Positions 16,889 through 25,671 of a DNA stretch of 64,000 bases are shown piece after piece; the first letter of the stretch is position 1; every line of letters begins with the position of its first letter. A program made the translations under genes and the position numbers. The notes beneath the pieces are model-generated. The model did not search any database. It worked only from the letters and a program-made list of their open reading frames with translations, and was not told where the DNA came from. The stretch comes from Natronospirillum sp965602035 (GTDB lineage: Bacteria > Pseudomonadota > Gammaproteobacteria > Pseudomonadales > Natronospirillaceae): positions 2,790,001 through 2,854,000 of the forward strand of contig OZ271919.1 in the NCBI GenBank assembly GCA_965602035.1, in the 5' to 3' direction.

Positions 16889-17530
16889 TTAGTTTCGCTT
16901 CATTAATGCGATGACCTCATCGCTCGTTAGAATCCGGGCCAATGTAGGAAATATACGATTCATCAAAAATTCATTATTGCCCTCTTTGTGTGAATAGCAG
17001 CAGTCGCGAACCACGACAACACCAAAGTCTAAGTCCCTGGCAGCAAACGCCGTGGCTACGATGCCAATATCACTCGACCCGCCGGCTATAATAAGCGTCT
17101 TAAGCCCCCTGCTTCGCAATGCCAGCTCTAGGTGTGTCTGGTGGAAGGCGTTCCAGCGCTTTTTTGGAATGACTACGTCGCCGTCCACGGGCGCTACTTC
17201 TGGTGCGATGGCAGCACCTTCAGTGCCATGCCGTACTCTCGGACCGCGCGGTGTTCTGTCGCCCCAAGGTCGGAGCCCCATGTCTGTTTCCGTCAGTCGC
17301 ACGGCCACATCAGCGCCATCTGGAGCGTGATCACCGCAGGCATAGAAAACCGTGACGTTATTACTCCGAGCGCCTTCGACGAGTTTTTGCAGCTTTTCCC
17401 GAGTATGCCATTCCTGAAGATGTTTTTCCCTTAACGCATCATCAGGATGCAAGTATATATTCAAGGGATCAAATAGCAGTAGTCCGGCACGGTGTGAGGC
17501 GAGACTAGGATCAAGATCGATATCTGTCAT
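16889..17530 (-). CDS. isochorismatase-family hydrolase with Gly at the catalytic Cys position
   Basis: A 213-aa alpha/beta hydrolase of the isochorismatase-like superfamily. The catalytic Asp is D21 (LLLFDPLNIY) and the Lys is within VIPKKRW (residues 123-124). The position that is Cys in nicotinamidases and other amidases of the family is Gly (about G156, AGGSSDIGIVATA), as in true isochorismatases such as EntB and PhzD. A close relative is encoded at 51181. AGGAG precedes the ATG. It stands alone between the decayed monooxygenase fragment and a decayed family member. The substrate is unknown; vinyl-ether hydrolysis rather than amide hydrolysis is the inference. Confidence 0.85.
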   Translation of the reverse strand: MTDIDLDPSLASHRAGLLLFDPLNIYLHPDDALREKHLQEWHTREKLQKLVEGARSNNVTVFYACGDHAPDGADVAVRLTETDMGLRPWGDRTPRGPRVRHGTEGAAIAPEVAPVDGDVVIPKKRWNAFHQTHLELALRSRGLKTLIIAGGSSDIGIVATAFAARDLDFGVVVVRDCCYSHKEGNNEFLMNRIFPTLARILTSDEVIALMKRN

Positions 17531-17740
17531 AAGGGCTCTCCTGAGTATGACTCAAAGGGCATTAAATTTATTTCTATATTGAGATTATTTGCAATAGGCC
17601 TGATAGTGGAGGACCCTCCCATTTATAATCGGGGATATAAGTTGAGCAGTGAAACTTCCCCGTTAATTCCGGTACGTAAAAATAACCTATGTAATTACCT
17701 TGGTAGTCGGTGAAACCTGGTTTCCGCATCAAGAAACGGG

Positions 17741-18466
17741 TTACGAGGGACGATCCTGCGCTTGTTTCAGTAGGGGAATCAGTTCCTGCAACGTGATTAC
17801 GTCGGCATACTTACGGTGCATATCGAAGAGGTTGATCGCATGCGCAGCTTCATGCCGGTCGTAGACGCAGTCCTCAACGACGATGACTCGATAGCGATAA
17901 GCGCGTGCATCCACGACGCTGGCACGCACACATCCGGATGTACTTTCCCCGCAGATAATCAGCGTATCAATATTCAGTGCATTCAAATGAGCTTCCAGTG
18001 GAGTCCCAAAAAAAACACTTGGGCCGGTTTTTTTTAAGACCGCTTCGCCAGGTAGCGGGGCAGCCTGTTCAACGATATCAAATCGGCGAGCTCGCTTCTC
18101 AGCCATGTCGGGGTCCGGTTCGGGCTTCGAAACACCCTGAGCACCGCCTCGTTTGGCCCATGAAGCGATACCGGATTCGGACTCAGTAAGCCCGGTAAAA
18201 TGTATTACCGGAATGCCACGCTCTCGAGCCGCTTCGAACAACTTCTGTATTTGGTCCAACGCCTCCCAACCTGCAAGCCCGGTGCTACCCGGCCAGTCTT
18301 TTACAGCCTCCAGTAAGGGCTGGGGGTGATCTCCGATGACCCATCGATAATTGTCAATTGAAATAACTGCTGCATTGCGCCCATAGCCATAAAGCTAGCG
18401 CTTGGGCATACATGCTAGGTGTGCTTTGTCCTGGTCGGACAAAAAGTCGTCCCAAACTCGTTTCAT
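17741..18466 (-). pseudogene. isochorismatase-family (N-carbamoylsarcosine-amidase-like) gene with in-frame TAG
   Basis: From an ATG at 18466, preceded by GGTGA, the frame reads 23 codons (ending HLACMPKR) and meets TAG at 18395-18397. It then continues in the same frame as LYGYGRNAAVISIDNYRW and on through the rest of an isochorismatase-type domain to 17741. The catalytic Asp (ISIDNYRW) lies just after the TAG. The usual family Cys is present (STSGCVRAS). A TTG at 18259 could start a shorter 172-aa product, but that would lack the catalytic Asp. A single nonsense mutation in an otherwise intact 241-codon gene is the simplest reading; readthrough is the alternative. Confidence 0.8.
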
Positions 18467-18600
18467 AACGTTCACCAATCAAAAATTATAAGTTCCTATA
18501 ATGGGGTTATGCGACGGATGTTTATATCGTGACCCATCTGCCGGTATATCGTATGGGCCGTGCCAGTAATACTGATCGAAAAGTCGGCGACCGGATTTTC

Positions 18601-18820
18601 CTAAGCGCATTGATATAGAGCGCGAACTCCGATGGCCGACTCTACTCGCTCAAATGCGCTTAAGGCTGCGGCAGAAAAGCTGACAGCGCCAAGTTCGAAT
18701 TCTATGGTGACGTCGTTGAGCCGTCTCAATATCATGAGTGACTGCCTTGATGGAAACTCGGCTTAGGTAATCAGCTTTACCGTTCCTGTCGAAAGTATTT
18801 AGCGTATTCTCTGGCGTCAT
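18601..18820 (-). pseudogene. small frameshifted gene remnant, family unknown
   Basis: An ATG at 18820 has a good GGAGA site 7 nt upstream. The frame MTPENTLNTFDRNGKADYLS looks protein-like for about 30 codons (to KAVTH). The composition then shifts to the +1 frame, which reads ILRRLNDVTIEFELGAVSFS and continues to a TAG at 18601-18603. One indel near 18735 would join both into a protein of about 73 aa. I do not recognise the family. Confidence 0.35.
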
Positions 18821-19222
18821 AGTTTTCTCCGAGCCCAAAATCGCTCTTCGCCAACGATTTTGCGCTTGCAGGCATGCTAGTTCATTAGAAATTATTAATG
18901 CGTGCCGCTATGAGGAACTGCGTTCCTTTTTTATAATCTCCATTCACGCCAATAGAGTCAAGTATTTCTCGCGGTCCGTCAGTTGAGTTTCGAACTGTCA
19001 AGCAGGGTTAAGTACTTTACGGTGAACAAAGTAATCACTGCGAAGCCTATATTTGCCGCGTTTTAGCACCGACACCGATAGGCGGATGAAGCCAATGTGG
19101 TGTTCTGTAGCGAGACCGACGCTCGTCAGATTTTGGCTATCCTTCCACAGTCGCTTCGAGCATTTGTGGTGACCAGATCGAGTAATCGACCGGTTTTCCC
19201 GACCACGTAGCGCAGTTCGGAG
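18821..19222. other. gene-free stretch
   Basis: About 400 nt with no supportable gene, operator or hairpin. Together with the two pseudogenes to its left it makes a decaying zone of roughly 1.5 kb between the IS neighbourhood and the luciferase-like monooxygenase. Confidence 0.5.
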
Positions 19223-20200
19223 TCAGCCGAGGAGTTTCTGCAGTATTTCCAGCCCGGCGCACCGGTGCGCCGGGTCATACATATCTACAGTGAACATGAG
19301 TTCGTCGACCTCGACACCAGAGAGAACCGTATCGAGCTGTCGTCGCATCGTATCCGGTGCACCGATCAATTGCAGTGCCAGGAACTCCTGTACAGCCGCA
19401 GCTTCCCGAGGTGACCACAGACCCTCCATACTGTCGACCGGTGGGCGCAGCCAGAGCGGCTCGCCACGGAACAGTGCGGTTATTCGCTGATAGGTTGTGG
19501 TTGCCAGGTAGGCTGCCTCTTCGTCTGAGTCGGCCGGGGTGGCGGGCAGGGCGAGCATGGCATAGGGCGACCCGAGTTGCGCAGAGGGGCTGAAGTACTG
19601 TCGATAGGTCGCCAGTGCCTGGCGGTAAAGCTGCGGCGCAAAATGCCCGGCGAACGCATAGGGCAGACCCTGCTGTGCGGCCAGTTGGGCACTGAACAGA
19701 CTGGACCCGAGAATCCAGATCGGCACGTTGGTATTGGCACCCGGAACTGCCCGGACGGAATGCCCATCAGTATCCGGCCCGAGTAGCCGCTGTAATTCTG
19801 CAACGTCGTCGGGAAACCGTTCCGGGCTCAGGTGGTCACGGCGCAGCGCCCGCGCTGTGAGGGGATCAGTGCCTGGCGCGCGGCCAAGCCCGAGGTCAAT
19901 ACGGCCCGGGTATATTTCTGCCAGCGTGCCAAACTGCTCCGCAACAACCAGCGGCGGATGATTGGGCAGCATGATACCGCCCGACCCCACACGAAGCGTT
20001 TCAGTACGTCCGGCGATATGGCCGACCAGAACGCTCGTCGCGGAACTGGAAATACCTTCCATGTTGTGATGTTCAGCGAGCCAGAAACGCTCAAACCCGA
20101 GCTGTTCTGCCGTCTGTGCATAATGTACGGAATGCTCGATAGTCTGGCCAACGGTATCGCCGACCCGGGAAGACGCCAATTCAAGGAGGGAATATTTCAT
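19223..20200 (-). CDS. LLM-class (luciferase-like) flavin-dependent monooxygenase
   Basis: A 325-aa bacterial-luciferase-type TIM barrel. Recognisable blocks are GFERFWLAEHHNMEGISSSA, RVGSGGIMLPNHPPLVVAEQ, the segment FGTLAEIYPGRIDLGLGRAP, VPIWILGSSLFSAQLAAQQG and MLALPATPADSDEEAAYLAT. It fits the single-component MsnO8/YhbW-like LLM group, which uses reduced flavin (FMNH2) from a separate reductase. It is cotranscribed downstream of the MalY-like gene (33-nt gap). Hydroxylation or desulfonation of a small substrate is possible; nothing here fixes it. A fragment of a paralogue lies at 16688. Confidence 0.88.
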   Translation of the reverse strand: MKYSLLELASSRVGDTVGQTIEHSVHYAQTAEQLGFERFWLAEHHNMEGISSSATSVLVGHIAGRTETLRVGSGGIMLPNHPPLVVAEQFGTLAEIYPGRIDLGLGRAPGTDPLTARALRRDHLSPERFPDDVAELQRLLGPDTDGHSVRAVPGANTNVPIWILGSSLFSAQLAAQQGLPYAFAGHFAPQLYRQALATYRQYFSPSAQLGSPYAMLALPATPADSDEEAAYLATTTYQRITALFRGEPLWLRPPVDSMEGLWSPREAAAVQEFLALQLIGAPDTMRRQLDTVLSGVEVDELMFTVDMYDPAHRCAGLEILQKLLG

Positions 20201-20233
20201 TCGGTCAGTATCGCACAGGATGTCAATGAAGAA

Positions 20234-21406
20234 TCAGTCGCCCGCACGCTCCAGAACCTGGCTCATGCGGTGCAGCGCCTCTCGGAGTTGCCCCTCGGGG
20301 CAGCCTATGTTGAGGCGCGCAAACCCGGGCATACCGAAGTCAGCGCCATCTGACAGCGCCACTCCACCGTTCAGAAAAGCCTGTGCCGGTGAGCCGAGGC
20401 GACTGTCACGAGCGTCTATCCATACGACAAAGGTCGCTTGCGGACGCGGTGCGACCATTCCGGGAGTGACTGACAGCCAGTCCATAACGATATCGAGGTT
20501 CCGGTTCAGTCGCGCAATCAGCGCCTTGCGCCAGTGGCCACCGTCGCGCCAGGCCGAATCGGCCGCCAGCAGGCCAAGGTAGCCGGGTTCACCGCCCAGG
20601 CCGCGCCGGGAGCGGCGGAATGAATCCCGCAGCTTCTGGTCAGGAATGATCGCTACTGCGCAGGAAAGACCCGCCACATTAAAGGTCTTGCTGGCGGACA
20701 TAAGGGTAATGGAACGCTTGGCGGCGTCTTCGCCCAGGCTGGCGAAGGGTATATGGTTCAGGCTTCTGTCCAGTATGAGGTCAGCCCAGATTTCGTCGCT
20801 GATAACCAACAAGTCGCGCTGGCGGGCGGTTTCTGCGATGCTCCGAAGCTCTTCATGCGAATAAACCCGCCCGGTCGGATTCTGTGGGTTGCAAAGAACA
20901 AAGGCACGAGTTTGGTCGTTAAGGTCTGCAGCCAGGTGTTCCGCCTTCAGGGCCCAGTCAGTCCCGGGCTTCGGGGCCGGCATTTCCAGTAATTGGCCGG
21001 GTCGGTTACGCAGGCCGGCCAGGGCTCGCAGCGGCGGGTAAACGGGCGTATGGACGGCTATGCCATCTTCCGGCTTCAACCAGGCTTCAACGGCCTGGTG
21101 CACGCCGGGTACGACGCCCGGCAGCCAGACCAGCCATTCGCGCTCCGGGCACCAGCCATAGTGCTGCTGACACCAGTTGATGAAAGCCTCTTTCAGGCCC
21201 TCTGATGGCTCCCCGTAACCCAGGGCTCTGCTCTGCACCACATCTGCCAGCGTATCCTGAACGCAGGGCGGTGCTGCAAAGTCCATATCGGCGACCCACA
21301 TGGGCAATACATCAGATTGCTCGAAACGCTGCCATTTCTGGCTGCTGACCCACTTGCGGTCCAGCTTCGATTCGAAATCAAACCGCCTGGTGCGTTGTTC
21401 CGCCAT
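20234..21406 (-). CDS. MalY/PatB-type PLP-dependent C-S lyase / aminotransferase
   Basis: A 390-aa fold-type I PLP enzyme. The MalY/PatB opening is seen (DVLPMWVADMDFAAPPCVQD), with NPQNPTGRVYSHEELRSI in the middle and the PLP lysine in MSASKTFNVAGLSCA. Members cleave cystathionine or other cysteine conjugates to pyruvate, ammonia and a thiol; some act as aminotransferases. AGGAGACC precedes the ATG. It is upstream of the luciferase-like monooxygenase in one minus-strand unit and next to the IclR gene, 44 nt beyond that gene's end. A combined C-S lyase and flavin monooxygenase unit could handle an organosulfur compound, which is inference. Confidence 0.88.
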   Translation of the reverse strand: MAEQRTRRFDFESKLDRKWVSSQKWQRFEQSDVLPMWVADMDFAAPPCVQDTLADVVQSRALGYGEPSEGLKEAFINWCQQHYGWCPEREWLVWLPGVVPGVHQAVEAWLKPEDGIAVHTPVYPPLRALAGLRNRPGQLLEMPAPKPGTDWALKAEHLAADLNDQTRAFVLCNPQNPTGRVYSHEELRSIAETARQRDLLVISDEIWADLILDRSLNHIPFASLGEDAAKRSITLMSASKTFNVAGLSCAVAIIPDQKLRDSFRRSRRGLGGEPGYLGLLAADSAWRDGGHWRKALIARLNRNLDIVMDWLSVTPGMVAPRPQATFVVWIDARDSRLGSPAQAFLNGGVALSDGADFGMPGFARLNIGCPEGQLREALHRMSQVLERAGD

Positions 21407-21450
21407 TGGTGCGGTCTCCTGGGCTTGGTGTACGGTGAACGCCGTCGGAT

Positions 21451-22260
21451 TCAGAGAGGCAACAGGCTCTCTATTTCCTGAGCCGCCTGCTGCAGGCTGG
21501 GTACAATGCGTTCAATAAACTGAACTTCGCTCTCTCTGCCACATTGAGTGCCTACATTGATAGCCGCAACAACCTGGCCACGTTTGTTGACAATGGGTAC
21601 CGCAATGGAGCGCAGGCCCAGCTCGAGCTCTTCGCTGACCAGAGAAAAACCGCGTTCATCCGCCTTTTCGATCTCCTGACGGAGCAACCCCCGGTCGGTA
21701 ATGGAATGCTGCGTAAACGCACGGATTTCCGCCGTATCAAGGTAGCCGTCCAGCCACTCCCGCGGGTATCGGGAGAGAATGGCACGCCCCATGGCGGTGT
21801 AATGCGCCGGCAGGCGGGTACCGATATTCAGAGCCACAGACATGATGTGGTGTGTGAGGTGCCTGGCGACATAGATCACTTCATGACCCTTGAGGACCGA
21901 CACCGACGAGGTCTCGCCGGTTTCCTTGCTGACTTGCTCCACATAGGGCTGGACCAGTTCAACGAGTGGCTGGGAGGTCAGGTAGGCATTGGCCAACTCG
22001 AGCACAACGGGGGTCAGCCAGAAATATTTGCCGTCGCTTTCCACGTAATTCAGCGCCTTCAATGTATGGAGAAAGCGCCGCACAGCGGCTTTACTGAAGC
22101 CAACGCGCTCAGTCACCTCGGTCAACGTCAATCGACTCTGCTGGTTGCTGAACGCGCGCAGAACCGCGAGGCCGCGGGAAAGTGACGCGACGAAATTCGG
22201 GTCGTCCTGAGAGCTCATAAAGGGCGTCCCGTGGTCAGGCTGATTGGTTAAGGCAGTCAT
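21451..22260 (-). CDS. IclR-family transcriptional regulator of the hydroquinone operon
   Basis: About 269 aa. The N-terminal winged helix (LSRGLAVLRAFSNQQSRLTL, then TERVGFSKAAVRRFLHTL) is followed by the IclR effector domain (LNIGTRLPAHYTAMGRAILS, AINVGTQCGRES). The start is uncertain: ATGs at 22296, 22260 and a third at about 22209 are in frame and none has a strong ribosome-binding site; 22260 is a compromise. It is divergent from the hydroquinone genes, and a perfect 17-bp palindrome lies at 22301-22317 just beyond the earliest start. Control of the hap-like operon and itself, as with PcaR/PobR-type IclR proteins, is the natural inference. Confidence 0.88.
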   Translation of the reverse strand: MTALTNQPDHGTPFMSSQDDPNFVASLSRGLAVLRAFSNQQSRLTLTEVTERVGFSKAAVRRFLHTLKALNYVESDGKYFWLTPVVLELANAYLTSQPLVELVQPYVEQVSKETGETSSVSVLKGHEVIYVARHLTHHIMSVALNIGTRLPAHYTAMGRAILSRYPREWLDGYLDTAEIRAFTQHSITDRGLLRQEIEKADERGFSLVSEELELGLRSIAVPIVNKRGQVVAAINVGTQCGRESEVQFIERIVPSLQQAAQEIESLLPL

Positions 22261-22300
22261 GGCGCCAGAATACCATATGTGTGACGAAGACAACATTGAT

Positions 22301-22317
22301 AGTTCGTATTACGAACT
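22301..22317. promoter_or_regulatory. IclR operator candidate O1
   Basis: AGTTCGTA T TACGAACT, a perfect 8+1+8 palindrome immediately upstream of the iclR gene, suited to autoregulation. Confidence 0.7.
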
Positions 22318-22553
22318 ATAGTGCCGCATTGCGAACTAACTAAGTATTTACAATTAACATACATTTTTATTTTCTGCGACCAGATGCAAGGTAGATCCTG
22401 GAAAATCCGTTACAATTTTCTGTTTTTGCTCGATTAATAAGTTGCGTCCCTTCACTTTTCGGGTGTCGCCATGCCGGTTTCAGATGTCAGGATAAGGTTG
22501 ACATTTCAGCAGGCAAAGCTAGATTCAAACAAAAGTTCGTATAGAGAATAATA

Positions 22554-22570
22554 AGTTCGCAATGCGAACT
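22554..22570. promoter_or_regulatory. IclR operator candidate O2
   Basis: AGTTCGCA A TGCGAACT, a perfect 8+1+8 palindrome differing from O1 only at the inner bases, 79 nt upstream of the hydroquinone dioxygenase small-subunit ATG. Confidence 0.7.
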
Positions 22571-22648
22571 AATATTGACCGCTGAAGGCGGGCTCTACCG
22601 CCAGGCTGTGCAGCGTACCGACTGAACTCCGGGAAATGGGAGAGAATA

Positions 22649-23146
22649 ATGACAACCTACACTACGCGATTCGCGTCTATTGATGACTACCAGAAGGGCG
22701 GTGTCCAGGTGCTGGACGAAGACCCGAAACGGTTCGTCTTTTCCAACATGTTCGAAGTCGCTGCCACGCACTCGCCCTACGAGCGAATTGTTGTGGCCAA
22801 GAACCTCGACTACACCATCGAAACTTCACGCGCGGAGGGGGCATCGGAATGGTACGTCTGTGCCCACGATGAATTCGTTGTAGCGATGGATTTTGATGTC
22901 ACCGTGCACTACATCCAGTTGGCGGATACCAGTTTCATTGATGAAGATCAGGACGGTGCCGTCCGACTCAGTGGCAAACCGCATGGCGACTACATGGGAA
23001 AGATTCACCTCAAGCGCGGCCATCAGGCGTTATTGCCCGAAAACACAGCCTACCAGTTCGAAAGCGCGCGTCCGGCGACGCTGATGATTCAGTCCATACT
23101 CGGCAAGGAATCCGTCGAGAAATGGGCGGAAATCTGCCAGAGCTGA
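22649..23146 (+). CDS. hapC: hydroquinone 1,2-dioxygenase, small subunit
   Basis: A 165-aa cupin-like protein matching the size of HapC/PnpC, the small subunit of the two-subunit Fe(II) hydroquinone dioxygenase. Features include the opening TTRFASIDDYQKGGVQVLD and a beta-rich core with no obvious metal triad, as expected because the iron is bound in the large subunit. The start has a GGGAGAG site. It is the first gene of the operon and 37 nt ahead of the large subunit. The assignment rests on size, gene order and the strong large-subunit match. The gene name follows the 4-hydroxyacetophenone cluster of Pseudomonas. Confidence 0.88.
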   Translation: MTTYTTRFASIDDYQKGGVQVLDEDPKRFVFSNMFEVAATHSPYERIVVAKNLDYTIETSRAEGASEWYVCAHDEFVVAMDFDVTVHYIQLADTSFIDEDQDGAVRLSGKPHGDYMGKIHLKRGHQALLPENTAYQFESARPATLMIQSILGKESVEKWAEICQS

Positions 23147-23183
23147 TTCAGACCGCACCTTTGAACCGAACAGGAGAATAACC

Positions 23184-24161
23184 ATGACTGCGCAACTGCA
23201 ATGTACCGTTGATCCGGCCGTTACCGGCTATCAGACCTTCAAGGCTGGCAATTTCACGTTTAACCGCTGTGAGTACTTCGCCTACATCGACACACCGAGT
23301 GGCGAACATATGATGCCGATCGACGAGTTCCTCAAGGCGCTCATGCGAGATGTGGCCTGGGGCTTCTTTTACGGCACGGTGATGTTCGATGACGTCTTCG
23401 GTACCACCAACCACTATGGCAATGTCGATATGTTTGTCGGTCGGTTCCACGAAGAGTGGACGAAAACCGGTCGGGACCACATGGAGAACTTCTCGTCAGA
23501 AGACCTGATGGCGGTGTTCAAGGACATGCTGTCAGACTGGACCAATGAAGGCTTCGACCCGTTTGCGGCGCCTCAGGAAACCGGCACCGCTTGGGGCCGC
23601 AAGAACGGAAATTCTGATGAACTGATTTCCCGCAAGCGCCAGGTTGCCCGACGCATGGTCGGTATGCCCGGCGATGCGGAGCTGCGCTCTGACGACAACG
23701 GTTACCCCGTTAACCGGGCGTTTGAGGACGTTGAGCAGGATGAACCCGTGGTCGAAGCGGCGCCGGGATTTGAGGGCAAGCTGCACGCCTTCAACCTGTT
23801 CAAGTTTCTGTCGCGCTCTGATGTGACCTGGAACCCGTCTGTGGTGTCGGTGGTTCGCCAGAGCCTGTTTTGCCCGACAACGGAAGAGTTCATTCTGCCG
23901 ATCGAGCATGGCAATGACCGTCCGGAGTGGTTCATCCAGATCTCTGACGAGATTGTCTGGGACATCAAGGACGGCTCAACCGGCAAGCCGACGGCGACCG
24001 TGACTATGCGCCCCGGCGACGTGTCCGCCATGCCGGGCGATATCCGCCACCAGGGCATGGCGCCCAAGCGGTCCATGCTGCTGGTGTGGGAGAACGCGTC
24101 CCCCGAGATCATGGAAAAAATCAAGGACGGCACCGTCGATCCGACGCCTGTCCATTTCTGA
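23184..24161 (+). CDS. hapD: hydroquinone 1,2-dioxygenase, large (iron-binding) subunit
   Basis: A 325-aa cupin-superfamily protein that cleaves hydroquinone to 4-hydroxymuconic semialdehyde. The iron ligands can be placed: H242, N244 and E248 in IEHGNDRPEW, and H289 in DIRHQGM. The H-x-N-x3-E pattern and the 47-residue gap to the last His equal those I recall for PnpD of the 4-nitrophenol pathway (H256, N258, E262, H303). AGGAG precedes the ATG. It is followed after 28 nt by the semialdehyde dehydrogenase gene. The assignment is strong. Confidence 0.93.
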   Translation: MTAQLQCTVDPAVTGYQTFKAGNFTFNRCEYFAYIDTPSGEHMMPIDEFLKALMRDVAWGFFYGTVMFDDVFGTTNHYGNVDMFVGRFHEEWTKTGRDHMENFSSEDLMAVFKDMLSDWTNEGFDPFAAPQETGTAWGRKNGNSDELISRKRQVARRMVGMPGDAELRSDDNGYPVNRAFEDVEQDEPVVEAAPGFEGKLHAFNLFKFLSRSDVTWNPSVVSVVRQSLFCPTTEEFILPIEHGNDRPEWFIQISDEIVWDIKDGSTGKPTATVTMRPGDVSAMPGDIRHQGMAPKRSMLLVWENASPEIMEKIKDGTVDPTPVHF

Positions 24162-24189
24162 TCGTCGATATTCGCAGAGGCAGATTCGC

Positions 24190-25659
24190 ATGGCTATCCA
24201 GAACAGGTTGCTGATCAACGGACGCTGGGTTGACGCCGAAGATGGCGGCACCATAGATGTAATCAATCCGCACAATGGCGAACTGATCACACCTGTCGCC
24301 GAAGGGCGGTCTGCCGATATCGACGCCGCAGTGGCAGCAGCAGCGGCGGCCTTTCCGGCCTGGGGCTCTACCCAGGCATCGGAACGTGGCCGCCTGTTGC
24401 TGCGGCTGGCGGACAGAATCGAAGAGTGTGCCGAGGAACTGGCCCAGCTCGAGTCACTCGATACCGGCCATCCTATTCGTGATACTCGCATGCTGGATGT
24501 GCAGCGCACCGCATACTGCTATCGGTACTTCGGCGGCATGGCTGACAAGCTTGAAGGCAGTGTGATTCCAGTCGAAACCGGGTTTCTGAATTATGCAGAC
24601 CGGGAGCCTATTGGTGTGGTCGGGCAGATCGTGCCCTGGAACTTCCCGCTGATGTTCACGAGCTGGAAGATGGGCCCGGCGCTGGCCGCCGGCAACACGG
24701 TGGTGATCAAGCCATCCGAGTTGACGCCGTTGTCCACCCTGCGTATCGGCGAATTGATGATGGAAGTCGGCTTTCCTCCCGGTGTTGTAAACATGGTGGT
24801 CGGTTACGGAAATACTGCGGGTGCCCGACTGTCGGAACACCCGGACGTGGGCAAAATTGCGTTTACCGGGTCTACTGCGACCGGGCAGCGAATTGTTCAG
24901 GCGTCCGCCGGCAACCTGAAGAAGATCCAGCTCGAGCTGGGTGGCAAGGGCGCCAACATCGTATTCGCAGACGCTGACCTTACGAGGGCGGTAGGTGGTG
25001 CCGCATGGGCCATCTTCCACAACCAGGGGCAGGCCTGTATCGCGGGCTCCCGAATAATGCTGCATGAGTCGATTGCCGACGAATTCCTCGACAAATTCGT
25101 GGCGCTGGCCAGTTCCATCCGGCTCGGCGACCCCAGCGACCCGGACACCGAGATGGGGCCGCTGACCTCAAGAATGCACCAGAAGCGGGTGCTGGATTAT
25201 TGCGCCATCGCCCGCGAAGAGGGCGCTGAAATACTGCTGGGCGGTCGCGCGCCCGATAACCCGGCGCTGGCGAAGGGCTGCTACGTGGAACCGACCATCG
25301 TTCGTGCGAAGCCGAATGACCGTGTCTGTCAGGAGGAAGTCTTCGGGCCCTTTGTGTCGATCATGACCTTCAAGGACGACTCAGAAGCGCTGGCCATCGC
25401 CAACAATACGGAATACGGCCTGGGTGCCGGGCTCTGGACCAATGATCTGTCCCGGGCTCATAAGTTTGCTCGCAACCTGCGGGCGGGCATGGTGTGGATC
25501 AATTGCTACAAGCGCGTGAATCCGGCCAGCCCATTCGGCGGGGTCGGGCGCTCCGGCTATGGACGCGAAATGGGGTTTGAGGCAATGCGTGAGTACACCC
25601 AGGTCAAATCCGTCTGGGTCAACGTGGGCGCTCAGATTCCCCCCTTCTATAAGCGCTGA
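24190..25659 (+). CDS. hapE: 4-hydroxymuconic semialdehyde dehydrogenase
   Basis: A 489-aa NAD(P)-dependent aldehyde dehydrogenase. The catalytic Cys is in FHNQGQACIAGSR and the general-base Glu in QLELGGKGANIVF; the cofactor region is GQIVPWNFPLM and AFTGSTATGQR, and EVFGPFVSIM is conserved. By position between hydroquinone dioxygenase and maleylacetate reductase it should oxidise 4-hydroxymuconic semialdehyde to maleylacetate, as HapE does. The Shine-Dalgarno sequence is weak. It is separated by 12 nt from the next gene. Confidence 0.9.
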   Translation: MAIQNRLLINGRWVDAEDGGTIDVINPHNGELITPVAEGRSADIDAAVAAAAAAFPAWGSTQASERGRLLLRLADRIEECAEELAQLESLDTGHPIRDTRMLDVQRTAYCYRYFGGMADKLEGSVIPVETGFLNYADREPIGVVGQIVPWNFPLMFTSWKMGPALAAGNTVVIKPSELTPLSTLRIGELMMEVGFPPGVVNMVVGYGNTAGARLSEHPDVGKIAFTGSTATGQRIVQASAGNLKKIQLELGGKGANIVFADADLTRAVGGAAWAIFHNQGQACIAGSRIMLHESIADEFLDKFVALASSIRLGDPSDPDTEMGPLTSRMHQKRVLDYCAIAREEGAEILLGGRAPDNPALAKGCYVEPTIVRAKPNDRVCQEEVFGPFVSIMTFKDDSEALAIANNTEYGLGAGLWTNDLSRAHKFARNLRAGMVWINCYKRVNPASPFGGVGRSGYGREMGFEAMREYTQVKSVWVNVGAQIPPFYKR

Positions 25660-25671
25660 GTCGGAGGAACC

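Larger units (their letters stand above)
22297..22648. promoter_or_regulatory. iclR / hydroquinone operon control region
   Basis: About 350 nt, AT-rich, with two perfect 17-bp palindromes (22301, 22554) and two isolated half-sites (TGCGAAC at 22327, AAGTTCGTA at 22533). The two palindromes lie 253 nt apart, which would allow repression by looping. Confidence 0.7.
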
